This document shows, piece by piece, positions 1-8,682 of a stretch of 64,000 nucleotides of DNA. The notes under the pieces were generated by a model. It was not told where the DNA came from, did not search any database, and saw only the letters and a list, made by a program, of their open reading frames with translations. A program made the translations under genes and the position numbers. The number at the start of each line of letters is the position of its first letter. The stretch's first letter is position 1. The DNA is taken from the NCBI RefSeq assembly GCF_038433135.1, contig NZ_JBCDMV010000023.1, forward strand, positions 46,813 to 110,812. The letters run 5' to 3'. This stretch comes from Luteococcus sp038433135. GTDB lineage: Bacteria; Actinomycetota; Actinomycetes; Propionibacteriales; Propionibacteriaceae.

Positions 1-1
1 C

Positions 2-3000
2 CTGGACGAGGTGCACGCCCTGGCCGGCACCAAGCGCGGCGCCCACCTGGCGCTCAGCCTGGAACGGCTCGACGCGCTGCGCACCGCCCCCGGCGAGGCC
101 CAGCGGATCGGGCTGTCGGCCACCGTGCAGCCACCCGAGCGGGTGGCCGCCTTCCTGGGCGGGGACCGGCCGGTGGACGTCGTCAGCCCGCCCGCGGCCA
201 AGACCTGGCAGCTGGACGTCGAGGTGCCGCTGGAGGACATGACCGATCTGTCCAGCCCACCCGGCGTCGACCTCACGGATCCGGATGCCCCGGTGTCCAA
301 TTCGATCTGGCCCTTCCTGGAGCACCGAATCCTGGAGCTGGTGGACACGCACCGCTCCACCATCTGCTTCGTCAATTCCCGACGGGTGGCCGAACGGCTC
401 ACCTCCCACCTGAACGACCTGCACGCCCAGCGGCTCGACCCGGACGGTGCCAACCCGACGCCCACCCTGCCACCGGCCCAGGTGATGGCCCAGTCCGGGG
501 CCAGTGCCGGCAATGACGGCAGCCGCTCGCCGGTGATCGCCCGGGCCCACCACGGCTCGGTCAGCAAGGAACGCCGCGCCGAGATCGAGGCCGAGCTGAA
601 GTCCGGCAACCTGCCCTGCGTGGTGGCCACCAGCTCGCTGGAGTTGGGGATCGACATGGGGGCAGTCGACTTGGTGATCCAGGTGGCCAGCCCACCGTCG
701 GTGGCCAGCGGGCTGCAGCGGATCGGCCGCGCCGGGCACCAGGTGGGCGCGATCAGCGAGGGTGTCCTGCTGCCCACCCACCGCGGAGACCTGGTGGAAT
801 CGGCCGTGCTGGTCACCCGGATGCGCGAGGGCCGGATCGAGCACGTGCACCGGCTGCGCAACCCGCTCGACGTCCTGGCGCAGCAGTTGGTCAGCATGTG
901 CGTCGAGCAGACCTGGCCGGTGGAAGATGTCTGGCGGCTGGTGCGCCGCAGCGACGGCTTCCGGGAGCTGCCTCGTTCGGCCTTCGAGGCGGTACTGGAC
1001 ATGCTGAGCGGCCGCTATCCCAGCGAGGACTTTGCCGAGCTCAAGCCGCGGCTGGTCTGGGATCGCACCGCCAGGACCATCAGCGGCCGCCCCGGGACGC
1101 GTCGGCTGGTCTCCACCTCCGGCGGCACCATCCCGGACCGCGGCTTGTTCGGTGTCTACCTGGTAGGCGAGGGCACCGCCAGCGGCAAGCACCAGGCCGG
1201 TCGACGGGTCGGCGAGCTGGACGAGGAGATGGTCTACGAGTCCCGCGTCGGGGATGTCTTCACCTTGGGCACCACGTCCTGGCGGATCCAGGAGATCACT
1301 CCCAACCAGGTGCTGGTCTCCCCCGCCCCCGGCCTGCCCGGCCGGCTGCCCTTCTGGCGGGGTGACTCCCCCAGCCGCCCCGCCGAGTTGGGCGTCGCGA
1401 TCGGCGAGTTCACCCGGCAGCTGCAACGGGCCGGGGACGGGGCCGACGAGATCCTGGCGCAGACCGGGCTGGATGCCAGCGCCCGTCAGAACCTCGTCGG
1501 CTACCTGGCCGAACAGCTGGAGGCCACCGGTGTCCTGCCCGACGCCCAGACCATCGTCGTGGAACGCTTCCGTGATGAGCTGGGCGACTGGCGCGTCTGC
1601 CTGCACTCCAGCCTCGGCACCGCGGTGCTGCAGCCCTGGGCGCTGGTGATCGAGACCCGGGCACGGGAACGTTTCGGCGTCGAGGCACAGGCCACCGCCA
1701 GCAATGACGGAATCGTGCTGCGGATTCCCGACGTGGAGTCCACACCCCCCGGACTAGACCTGGTGCTCGTTGACCCCGACGAGGTCGAGCAGCTTGTCAC
1801 CGACCAGGTCTTTGGCTCGGCGCTGTTCGCCTCCCGCTTCCGGGAATGCGCGGCGCGGGCCCTGTTGCTGCCCCGGCGCGACCCGGGCCGTCGATCCCCC
1901 TTGTGGCAGCAGCGCATGCGGGCCGCGCAGCTCTTGGCCGTTGCCAGTCAGTACCCGGACTTCCCGATCGTGCTCGAGACCATGCGGGAGTGCTTGGAGG
2001 ACGTCTTCGACCTGCCGGCCCTGACCGCGCTGCTGCGCGACGTCGCCAGCCGGCGGGTGCGACTGGTGGAGGTGCAGACCCAAGAAGCCTCGCCCTTCGC
2101 CAAGAGCCTGCTGTTCGGTTACATCGGCGAGTTCATCTACGACGGCGACCAGCCGCTGGCCGAGCGCAAGCTGGCCGCGCTCAGCCTGGACCCGGCACTG
2201 CTGGCCGAACTGCTGGGCCGGGAGGGCGCTCAGCAGGTGCTGGACGAGCAGGTCATGGCGGATTTGGAGCTGGAGTTGCAGCACTTGGCGGAGCACCGTC
2301 GGGCCCGCACCGCCGAGCACCTGTGGGACGTACTGCGCACCATTGGGCCGCTGTGCCCCGACGAGTGCCGGGCGCGCTCCGCGGAGGATCCAGACCCCTG
2401 GCTGGCCGAATTGGAGGCAGCCGGTCGGGTGGCCCGGTACCGGCTCGGCGGGCAGGAATACCTGGCGGTGGCCGACGACTTTGCGCTGCTGCGCGATGCC
2501 CTGGGCATCCCGGTCCCCGCCCGGATCGCGGCGCCCAGTGACAGCACCGAGCCGGCACGCGCGCTGGGCCGACTGGTCACCCGCTGGAGCCAGTGCCATG
2601 TGGTCTTCACCGCCGCCCAACTGGCGGCCCGCCATGGTGTCGATGAGGGCAGCGTCGCCGGGCTGCTGGCCAAGCGGCAACGCGCCGGGGAGCTGGTGGC
2701 CGGTGACTTCGGCCGCTCGGACCTGGGCGGTGCGCAGTTCATCCGCCAGCAGGTGCTCTCGCTGGTCAAGCGCCGCACGCTGGCGGCGTTGCGGGCCGGG
2801 GTGGAGGCCGTCGACCAGCGGCAGTTCGCCCGGCATCTGGTGCGTTGGCAAGAGGTGGATGAGCCGTCGGGTGGCTTGGAGGCGCTGCTGGCGGCGGTGG
2901 AGGCGCTGGCGGGCTATCCAATCCCGGCGTCGATGCTGGAGAGCCTGGTACTGCCCGCCCGGGTGGCCGGTTACCAGCCGTCGCTGCTGGACGAGGCGCT

Positions 3001-4042
3001 GACCTCCGGCGAGGTGGTCTGGAGCGGTCGGGGCGCGATTGGCCGGCACGACGGCTGGGTGCAGTTGTGGCCCGCCGACTGTGTGCTCACCGACGCGGAT
3101 GACAGCCGGCCCGATGCGCCGTCGCTCGGTGAGCTGGCCCACCAACTGTTCACCCGCTTCGCCGACGGCGGGGCCTGGCGACTGGCAGACATCTCGCCCG
3201 ACGAGGTCGGCCAGAGCGCCGCGGAGGATGCCCTGTGGGAGCTGGTCTGGGCCGGGAAGGTCACCTGCACCAGCCTCGCTCCGCTACGCAAGATGAGCGG
3301 TCGCGGTGCGCTGAAGCACCGCACGACTGCCCGGCCCTCGCGTCGGGCCACAATGCGCCCGGCCCGGATCGCGCTGCCGCCGCAGGGCGTCGGCGGACGC
3401 TGGGCGGCGGTCCGTTCCACGCATTCGGACCCGACGGCCCGGCGGCTGGCCGAGCTGGGGCTGGAGCTGGGCCGCTACGGCATCCTGACCCGCGGCAGCG
3501 TGCTCACCGAGCCGATGGGCGGCAATTTCAGCGAGGCCTACCGGGTGTTGCTCGCCCTGGAGGAGACCGGCGTGGCCCGACGTGGCTACTTCGTGGAGGG
3601 GTTGGGAGCGGCACAATTCGCCCTGCCCGGGGCGGTGGACCGGCTGCGGGAATCCCTGCCGCAATCCGCACCGCTGCTGCTCGCGGCCTGTGATCCGGCC
3701 AATCCCTATGGAGCCGCCCTGCCGTGGCCCGCCAGCGACGGACACCGCCCCGCTCGCAAGGCCGGCGCTCTGGTGGTGCTGGATGACGGCCTGCCCGTCC
3801 TCTACCTGGAGCGCGGGGTGCACACCCTGGTCACCTTCGGTGCCGACGAGGAGGGTCTTGCCCGTGCGCTGCAGGCGGTCGCCGACGGAGTGAGGACCGC
3901 CCGCCTGGGCACCATCACCATCGAGAAGGCGAATTCCCAACCGGTACTGACGCAGCGTGACCTTGGAGGGCTGTTGACCGCTGCTGGCTTCACGATGACG
4001 CCGCAGGGCTTCCGACTCCGCTCGACCCCGCGCCACCCCTGA
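2..4042 (+). CDS. lhr: Lhr-type ATP-dependent helicase, 5' end outside window
   Basis: This is the C-terminal 1346 residues of a large superfamily 2 helicase of the Lhr family, which unwinds nucleic acid 3'-5' in DNA repair. The window opens at the DEVH box (visible residues 2-5). Motif III follows as LSAT near 38-41, then FVNSR, the motif V stretch SSLELGIDMG near 210, and motif VI QRIGRAGH near 239. The long region after the helicase core matches the Lhr-specific winged-helix, beta-barrel and C-terminal domains. Actinobacterial Lhr proteins are about 1500 residues, so only roughly 200 residues, including the Walker A motif, lie to the left. No frameshift is seen. A DeoR-type gene follows on the same strand after 67 bp. 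Confidence 0.93.
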   Translation: MDEVHALAGTKRGAHLALSLERLDALRTAPGEAQRIGLSATVQPPERVAAFLGGDRPVDVVSPPAAKTWQLDVEVPLEDMTDLSSPPGVDLTDPDAPVSNSIWPFLEHRILELVDTHRSTICFVNSRRVAERLTSHLNDLHAQRLDPDGANPTPTLPPAQVMAQSGASAGNDGSRSPVIARAHHGSVSKERRAEIEAELKSGNLPCVVATSSLELGIDMGAVDLVIQVASPPSVASGLQRIGRAGHQVGAISEGVLLPTHRGDLVESAVLVTRMREGRIEHVHRLRNPLDVLAQQLVSMCVEQTWPVEDVWRLVRRSDGFRELPRSAFEAVLDMLSGRYPSEDFAELKPRLVWDRTARTISGRPGTRRLVSTSGGTIPDRGLFGVYLVGEGTASGKHQAGRRVGELDEEMVYESRVGDVFTLGTTSWRIQEITPNQVLVSPAPGLPGRLPFWRGDSPSRPAELGVAIGEFTRQLQRAGDGADEILAQTGLDASARQNLVGYLAEQLEATGVLPDAQTIVVERFRDELGDWRVCLHSSLGTAVLQPWALVIETRARERFGVEAQATASNDGIVLRIPDVESTPPGLDLVLVDPDEVEQLVTDQVFGSALFASRFRECAARALLLPRRDPGRRSPLWQQRMRAAQLLAVASQYPDFPIVLETMRECLEDVFDLPALTALLRDVASRRVRLVEVQTQEASPFAKSLLFGYIGEFIYDGDQPLAERKLAALSLDPALLAELLGREGAQQVLDEQVMADLELELQHLAEHRRARTAEHLWDVLRTIGPLCPDECRARSAEDPDPWLAELEAAGRVARYRLGGQEYLAVADDFALLRDALGIPVPARIAAPSDSTEPARALGRLVTRWSQCHVVFTAAQLAARHGVDEGSVAGLLAKRQRAGELVAGDFGRSDLGGAQFIRQQVLSLVKRRTLAALRAGVEAVDQRQFARHLVRWQEVDEPSGGLEALLAAVEALAGYPIPASMLESLVLPARVAGYQPSLLDEALTSGEVVWSGRGAIGRHDGWVQLWPADCVLTDADDSRPDAPSLGELAHQLFTRFADGGAWRLADISPDEVGQSAAEDALWELVWAGKVTCTSLAPLRKMSGRGALKHRTTARPSRRATMRPARIALPPQGVGGRWAAVRSTHSDPTARRLAELGLELGRYGILTRGSVLTEPMGGNFSEAYRVLLALEETGVARRGYFVEGLGAAQFALPGAVDRLRESLPQSAPLLLAACDPANPYGAALPWPASDGHRPARKAGALVVLDDGLPVLYLERGVHTLVTFGADEEGLARALQAVADGVRTARLGTITIEKANSQPVLTQRDLGGLLTAAGFTMTPQGFRLRSTPRHP

Positions 4043-4072
4043 CCCAGAATGAGCGATATGATCACCCAATGG

Positions 4073-4086
4073 TGAGCGAACGCTCA
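4073..4086. promoter_or_regulatory. Palindrome in the promoter region of the DeoR-type gene
   Basis: TGAGCG-AA-CGCTCA is a 6-2-6 inverted repeat located 24 bp before the ATG of the DeoR-type regulator. A further TGAGCG half-site lies about 20 bp upstream. Autoregulation through such sites is usual for this family, but the assignment is inference from position. Confidence 0.45.
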
Positions 4087-4109
4087 TCACCTGAGTCTGG
4101 AGGTGCCCG

Positions 4110-4922
4110 ATGGCCGCCGAGGTGTCCCACTCCGTCAAACGATCGGCCCGGATGGTGGAGATCCTGGCCGCCTTGTCCGAGCACGGCACCCTGCAACTGA
4201 GTGAACTGTCGGAGCGACTGCAGGCCTCCCCCGCCACCATTCGGCGTGACGTCGCGACCCTGGCCGAGCAGGGCCTGCTGGTGCGCACCCACGGCGGGGC
4301 CCGCAGCGTCGGGCCCGCCAACGAGCTGCCGGTCAGCCTGCGCGACGGCACCCACCGGGCGTCGAAGCAGGCGATCGCGCACACCGCCGCCTCCCTGATC
4401 CCCGGTGGCCGGCACGCGATCGCGTTGACCGGCGGCACCACCGCCACCGAGGTGCTGCGCGCCCTGCACCACCGACACGACCTGACCATCATCACCAATT
4501 CGGTCGGACTGGCCCTGGAGGCGGCCGGACAGGGCCAGTCCCGGGTACTGATCGCCGGCGGCATCCTGCGCCCCAATTCGTTGGAACTGGTGGGTTCGCT
4601 GGCCGAGGCCACCTTCAAGCAGATCAATGTGGGCACCGCGATCGTCGGCTGCGATGGTGTCAGCGTGGCCGGTGGCCTGACGACTCACGACGAGGTGGAG
4701 GCGCATACTAACCACACCATGATCGAGCGCGCCCAGCGGGTGATCGCCGTGGCTGACGGCTCCAAACTGGGGCGGGTGACGCTGGCCCGCCTGGCCAGTC
4801 TGCAGGAGATCGACGTGCTGGTGACGGATTCGCAGGCCGACCCGGCGGAACTGGCGCGAATCCGGCAGGCGGGAGTCGACGTCAGGATCGTGCCGGCCGA
4901 GGAGGATCCTGCCGAGGCATGA
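4110..4922 (+). CDS. DeoR/GlpR-family transcriptional regulator
   Basis: A 270-residue regulator with an N-terminal DeoR-type helix-turn-helix at about residues 23-60 (LSELSERLQASPATIRRDV) and a C-terminal DeoRC sensor domain, whose phosphosugar-binding loop is seen as ALTGGTTATEVLRAL. Such proteins repress sugar-catabolic operons and are released by sugar phosphates. The start is the ATG preceded by TCTGGAGGTGCCCG, a good ribosome site. No sugar-utilisation gene is adjacent: lhr is upstream and clgR converges from downstream, so the target and ligand cannot be read from context. A palindrome in its own promoter suggests autoregulation. Confidence 0.88.
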   Translation: MAAEVSHSVKRSARMVEILAALSEHGTLQLSELSERLQASPATIRRDVATLAEQGLLVRTHGGARSVGPANELPVSLRDGTHRASKQAIAHTAASLIPGGRHAIALTGGTTATEVLRALHHRHDLTIITNSVGLALEAAGQGQSRVLIAGGILRPNSLELVGSLAEATFKQINVGTAIVGCDGVSVAGGLTTHDEVEAHTNHTMIERAQRVIAVADGSKLGRVTLARLASLQEIDVLVTDSQADPAELARIRQAGVDVRIVPAEEDPAEA

Positions 4923-4952
4923 CAAGACCCCGGCACTTGGGCCGGGGTCTTG
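4923..4952. terminator. Bidirectional terminator between the DeoR-type gene and clgR
   Basis: A perfect 12-bp stem (CAAGACCCCGGC with GCCGGGGTCTTG) around a 6-nt loop begins right after the DeoR-type stop codon, in the 53-bp gap between convergent genes. There is no clear T-run, as is common in high-GC genomes. Confidence 0.8.
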
Positions 4953-4975
4953 GGAAAGTTCTTGCTGCGGGTGGC

Positions 4976-5242
4976 TCAGGCGGCGACGTTGACCCGGGCG
5001 TTCTCGGCGGCGGCCAACTTCTGACTCACGGTCCCGAAGATCACCGAGACCGGCACCTCGAGCGCCTGACAGATGGAGCTCAGCAACTCGCTGGAGGCCT
5101 CCTTCTGGCCACGCTCCACCTCGGAAAGGTAGCCCAGACTCACCCGGGCGGCCATGGACACCTCCCGCAGGGTGCGTCCCTGGGCGAAGCGCTGCTCACG
5201 GAGGGTCTCACCAAGCAATTCACGGACCAGCACAGGCTTCAT
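4976..5242 (-). CDS. clgR: ClgR-type XRE regulator of proteolysis genes
   Basis: An 88-residue XRE-family protein. The helix-turn-helix (GRTLREVSMAARVSLGYLSE, about residues 20-40) followed by VERGQKEASSELL is the signature of ClgR, the actinobacterial activator of clpP1P2, clpC and related protease genes. The ATG at 5242 gives the usual MKPVLVRELLG start; an in-frame upstream ATG would add 68 residues unlike the family. The protein ends in Ala-Ala. In Streptomyces, C-terminal alanines of ClgR are recognised for ClpP-dependent degradation, so the same feedback is plausible here. The order pgsA-pncC-clgR is conserved across Actinobacteria. A 200-bp gap upstream suggests its own promoter. Confidence 0.9.
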   Translation of the reverse strand: MKPVLVRELLGETLREQRFAQGRTLREVSMAARVSLGYLSEVERGQKEASSELLSSICQALEVPVSVIFGTVSQKLAAAENARVNVAA

Positions 5243-5371
5243 GGGGCCACCACTCTCTCGACAGTCCGCTCCAGCCTCGGCGCGGTCACGATGCGTACAA
5301 CAACAAAGCTTCCACGATCCATTCCAAAAGTGGGGATCCGATTCAGCCAACGCACAGAAAATTCGCCAATT

Positions 5372-5385
5372 ACCCACCTTTGGGT
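5372..5385. promoter_or_regulatory. Inverted repeat in the clgR upstream region
   Basis: ACCCA-CCTT-TGGGT is a 5-4-5 inverted repeat about 130 bp upstream of the clgR start, in a 200-bp AT-richer stretch (5243-5442) without a gene. GGTGAC (on the plus strand near 5384) and GTCACC (near 5407) form a second, wider dyad. Either could bind ClgR or another regulator; only position supports this. Confidence 0.25.
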
Positions 5386-5442
5386 GACCAGATGTCGTGA
5401 AAAATGTCACCTCGGGTTCGAGGAGTTGCCCGACAGTCTCAG

Positions 5443-5928
5443 TCACTCGTGAAATTGCTGGGAAAGCTCGGCCAGCAGTGCCAGCAGTGCTCCCACCGTC
5501 TGGGTCCGGATCGCCTGCCGGTCACCGGTCAACCGCAACAGTCGACTGGTCACCTGATCGGGTCTGGGCCCACAAACGGCAATCCACACGGTACCGGGAA
5601 ATTCTCCGTCCTGGGGGTCCGGGCCGGCCACCCCGGTGCAGGACAGGGCCAGATCAACCCCCAACGCCCGTCGGGCCCCGATGGCCATCTGCTCCGCCGT
5701 GGTCCGGTTGATCACCCCATGCTGTGCGATCCAGTCGGCGTCGACACCGGCCAGGCTGGCCTTCAGGTCGCTGGCATAGGTGACCAGCCCCCCACGCACG
5801 ACCGCCGAGGCACCGGGGACGGCCGTGAGACTCTGCGCCACCTGCCCGCCGGTCAGCGATTCGCAGGTGCCCAGGGTGAGTCCCCGGGCGGCCAGATCCG
5901 CGATCAGCTCAGTTGCCGACGCACTCAC
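5443..5928 (-). CDS. pncC: CinA C-domain protein, nicotinamide-nucleotide amidase
   Basis: 161 residues corresponding to the stand-alone CinA C-terminal domain, which deamidates nicotinamide mononucleotide to nicotinic acid mononucleotide in NAD recycling. Family motifs are visible: TCESLTGGQVAQSLTAVPGA near the N-terminus, GGLVTYASDLK, and SCTGVAGPDPQDGEFPGTVW. The start is the GTG at 5928, whose GTGA overlaps the pgsA stop, so the genes are probably translationally coupled; an ATG at 5958 inside pgsA is less likely. The full-length CinA N-terminal molybdopterin-like domain is absent, which is normal for this actinobacterial gene position. Confidence 0.9.
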   Translation of the reverse strand: MSASATELIADLAARGLTLGTCESLTGGQVAQSLTAVPGASAVVRGGLVTYASDLKASLAGVDADWIAQHGVINRTTAEQMAIGARRALGVDLALSCTGVAGPDPQDGEFPGTVWIAVCGPRPDQVTSRLLRLTGDRQAIRTQTVGALLALLAELSQQFHE

Positions 5929-6545
5929 GGGCGCCCCGGGTGCCCTTCCTCGGCCCAACGGGCGAGCGCCTCGCGTCGCATCCGGGAGGCCTCACGCAGG
6001 TAGTCCAGACCGGTCAGGACGGTCAGCACCAAGGCCGCGCCCATCAGGCCCCAGGCAAGCCACTGGAGGGGTTCGGGCAGCCGGGGCAGCCACATCAGGT
6101 AGAGCACCAGCGCCAGCGCCTGGATGAAGGTCTTCAGTTTGCCGCCGCGATTGGCCGCCATCACGCCGTACTTCATGATGCCCCAGCGCAGGATGGTGAT
6201 CCCCCACTCCCGCACGAGGATGATGATGGTCACCCACCACTGCAGTTCGCCGAGGATCGAGAGGCCGACGAAGGCCATGCCGGTCAGGGCCTTGTCGGCG
6301 ATCGGATCCCACAGCTTGCCGAAATTGGTGACCAGGTTGTACTTGCGGGCGATCTTGCCGTCGACGTAGTCGGTGCCGATGGCGATGCAGAAGACCGCCG
6401 TCGTCCACAGCCGCCAGTCCCACTCGTGCGGGTGGCTGAGCAGCATCCAGGCAAAGACGGGCACCAGCACCATGCGCACGCCGGTCAGCACATTGGGCAC
6501 ATTCCACTGGCTGGGGGCCTTGGCGGCCGGGCCGTCGGAACTCAT
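5925..6545 (-). CDS. pgsA: CDP-diacylglycerol-glycerol-3-phosphate 3-phosphatidyltransferase
   Basis: A 206-residue integral membrane enzyme that makes phosphatidylglycerophosphate, the committed step to phosphatidylglycerol and cardiolipin. The CDP-alcohol phosphotransferase motif DG-x2-AR-x8-G-x3-D-x3-D is complete, starting at VDGKIARKYN. Several hydrophobic segments span the sequence. The ATG at 6545 is preceded by ACGAGGAGACCC, an excellent ribosome site, so an upstream ATG at 6596 is rejected. It lies between rimO and pncC in a minus-strand operon; this rimO-pgsA-cinA-clgR order is widely conserved in Actinobacteria. Confidence 0.94.
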   Translation of the reverse strand: MSSDGPAAKAPSQWNVPNVLTGVRMVLVPVFAWMLLSHPHEWDWRLWTTAVFCIAIGTDYVDGKIARKYNLVTNFGKLWDPIADKALTGMAFVGLSILGELQWWVTIIILVREWGITILRWGIMKYGVMAANRGGKLKTFIQALALVLYLMWLPRLPEPLQWLAWGLMGAALVLTVLTGLDYLREASRMRREALARWAEEGHPGRP

Positions 6546-6617
6546 GGGTCTCCTCGTTGTGGTCGGGACGGGGCCGGGGAAGCGACCGTGCACCACACGA
6601 TAACGCTCCGCCGCCGT

Positions 6618-8108
6618 TCAGCCGTGGATGCTCGCCACCAGGTCGACGCCCAGGCTGTCCACCACGGTGGCCCGAACGATCTGGCCAACGCGCACGTCGG
6701 CGTCGGGCAGCTCGGTGCAACCGTCCACCTCCGGCCCTTGATGCCTGGCCCGGCCGATCACGGCAGGCTCGCCATCGTCGTCGACGACGGATTCGACCAG
6801 TACCTCCACCTCTTCGCCGATCCGCTCCTCGGCGCGCTGGTCACACAGTTCGGTGGCCAGGTCCGCCAGTTCGCTGCGCCGGGCCTCCACCTCGTCGGGA
6901 TCCAGCTTGCCGCCCAGACCGGCGGCCTCGGTGCCCTCCTCGTCGGAGTAGCCGAAGACACCCAGGACGTCGAGCCGGGCGGCGGTGATGAACTCCTTGA
7001 GGGTCTCGACGTCGGCCTCGGTCTCGCCCGGGAAGCCGGCGATCACATTGGAGCGGATGCCGGCCTGCGGGGCGTGCCGACGCACCTGCTCCAACAGGGC
7101 CAGGAAGCTCTCCGGGTCGCCGAAGCGGCGCATCCGGCGCAGCACCGACGCCGAGGCGTGCTGGAAGCTGATGTCGAAGTAGGGCACCACCTTGTCGGTG
7201 CCTGCCATCGCCTCGATCAGGCTGGGTCGCAGTTCCGCGGGCTGCAGGTAGCTGACCCGGATCCAGTCCAGGCCGTCGACGCCGGACAGCTCCGCCAGCA
7301 GCTTCTCCAGACTGCGCAGATCACCCAGATCCTTGCCGTAGCTGGAGGTGTTCTCGCTGACCAGGAAGACCTCCTTGACGCCCTGCTCGGCCAGCCAGCG
7401 GGCCTCGGCGAGGATCTCGTCGGCGGTGCGCGAGAGGTAGGAGCCGCGGAAGGACGGGATGGCGCAGAAGGCGCAGCGCCGGTCGCAACCCGAGGCCAGC
7501 TTCAGCGGGGCGCTGGGGCTGTGACCCAGCCGGCGTCGCAGCACCGGCGGTCCGCTCTGGGGCACCACGCCTGGCGCCAGGTCGGCCAGGTCCTCGGTGT
7601 GGAGGCCGGTGTGGTGGCCGGGTACGGAGACCTGCTCGGCGGCTTGGCGTCGGGCCACCGGGGTGAGCGGCAGCAGGGTACGACGATCCCGCGGGACGTG
7701 CGAGTCGAGGTGTTCGCCGTGCAGGATCCGGTTCAGCTTGTCCGCGACGTCGGAGTAGTCGTCGAAGCCGAGCACCGCGTCGGCCTCCGGCAGGGAGCTG
7801 GCCAGCTCGATGCCGTAGCGTTCCGCCATGCAGCCGACCGCCACGACGGCCTTGGTGCTGCCCGACTCCTTCAGGTCCGCGGCGGCCAGCAGGGTGTCGA
7901 CGGAGTCCTTCTTGGCCTGCTCCACGAAGCCGCAGGTGTTCACCATCACCGCTTCCGCGGTCTCCGGGTCGTCCACCAGCCGGAAGCCGCCGGCCTCCAG
8001 CCGGGCCGCCAGCTCCTCGGAATCAACCTCATTGCGGGCACAGCCCAACGTGACGAGATGGACGGTGGTCAGGTGATCCGGGACGGTGCCGAGCGTGGTG
8101 TCAGTCAT
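6618..8108 (-). CDS. rimO: Ribosomal protein S12 methylthiotransferase RimO
   Basis: A 496-residue radical-SAM methylthiotransferase that modifies the conserved aspartate of ribosomal protein S12. The N-terminal UPF0004 domain carries its three cluster cysteines (C23, C59, C93), the radical-SAM CxxxCxxC is C208-DRR-C212-AF-C215, and a TRAM domain ends the protein (IGEEVEVLVESVV). The stretch between the two domains is long, which fits actinobacterial RimO. It is the first gene of the rimO-pgsA-pncC-clgR cluster, 72 bp upstream of pgsA. The ATG at 8108 is the natural start. Confidence 0.94.
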   Translation of the reverse strand: MTDTTLGTVPDHLTTVHLVTLGCARNEVDSEELAARLEAGGFRLVDDPETAEAVMVNTCGFVEQAKKDSVDTLLAAADLKESGSTKAVVAVGCMAERYGIELASSLPEADAVLGFDDYSDVADKLNRILHGEHLDSHVPRDRRTLLPLTPVARRQAAEQVSVPGHHTGLHTEDLADLAPGVVPQSGPPVLRRRLGHSPSAPLKLASGCDRRCAFCAIPSFRGSYLSRTADEILAEARWLAEQGVKEVFLVSENTSSYGKDLGDLRSLEKLLAELSGVDGLDWIRVSYLQPAELRPSLIEAMAGTDKVVPYFDISFQHASASVLRRMRRFGDPESFLALLEQVRRHAPQAGIRSNVIAGFPGETEADVETLKEFITAARLDVLGVFGYSDEEGTEAAGLGGKLDPDEVEARRSELADLATELCDQRAEERIGEEVEVLVESVVDDDGEPAVIGRARHQGPEVDGCTELPDADVRVGQIVRATVVDSLGVDLVASIHG

Positions 8109-8243
8109 GGTCCGTCAATTATCACCCGGCCGGCCGCCTCGCGGAACTGAGAACTTGTCCACAGATTCCGAGCGACCGAGGAATTGTCCACAGGCCAGCA
8201 ACTGGTCCTTGCCGGAAACGCGCGCAGCACATGGGATGGCGGC

Positions 8244-8681
8244 ATGACTACTTTCGAGCAACTCCCCAAGGACTGGGACCAGCACGCCTTGGACGATCCC
8301 GAACTGCTGTGCGGCGTGGTTGACCTGTTTGCCCGCCAGAGCGATCGTGACAAGGGCACGATCCTGGCCCTGTTGGCCAGCCCCGACCTGCGGCTGCTGC
8401 AACCGATCACCATCGACGACGTGCCGGTGGGCTGCGACGAGTTCCAGCAGCACCAGCTGGTGCACCGGCTGTGCGAGGTGGTGAGCCAGGTCTGCCCCGG
8501 CGGGGCACTGGCCCTGGCGATCGCCCGGCGCGGCGCCACCGTGCAGACCCATTGGGACCAGACATGGCGCAGCGCCCTGGCACTGGCGTGCCAGGACGCT
8601 GGCGTCACGGATCTGGGGTGTTACCTGGCCACGACCACCGGGACCGTCCGGATGGACGACAGCCGGGTGGCTGCGGCCTGA
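8244..8681 (+). CDS. Conserved hypothetical protein between rimO and ftsK
   Basis: A 145-residue soluble, acidic protein with no membrane segment and no motif I can assign. The start at 8244 (MTTFEQLPKDWDQHAL) is preferred to an in-frame ATG at 8184 because the 20 extra residues look non-coding; the ribosome site is weak (GGGATGG). The body has a regular mix of hydrophobic and charged residues (DPELLCGVVDLFARQSDRD, LALAIARRGATVQTHWDQT) and normal actinobacterial codon use, so I believe it is real. It diverges from rimO and converges on ftsK with a 1-bp gap. A function is not predictable from the sequence. Confidence 0.7.
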   Translation: MTTFEQLPKDWDQHALDDPELLCGVVDLFARQSDRDKGTILALLASPDLRLLQPITIDDVPVGCDEFQQHQLVHRLCEVVSQVCPGGALALAIARRGATVQTHWDQTWRSALALACQDAGVTDLGCYLATTTGTVRMDDSRVAAA

Positions 8682-8682
8682 G

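Noticed and set aside
5913..8150. A 745-codon plus-strand open frame opposite pgsA and rimO
   Set aside because: It is antisense to complete rimO and pgsA and shows no domain or start signal.
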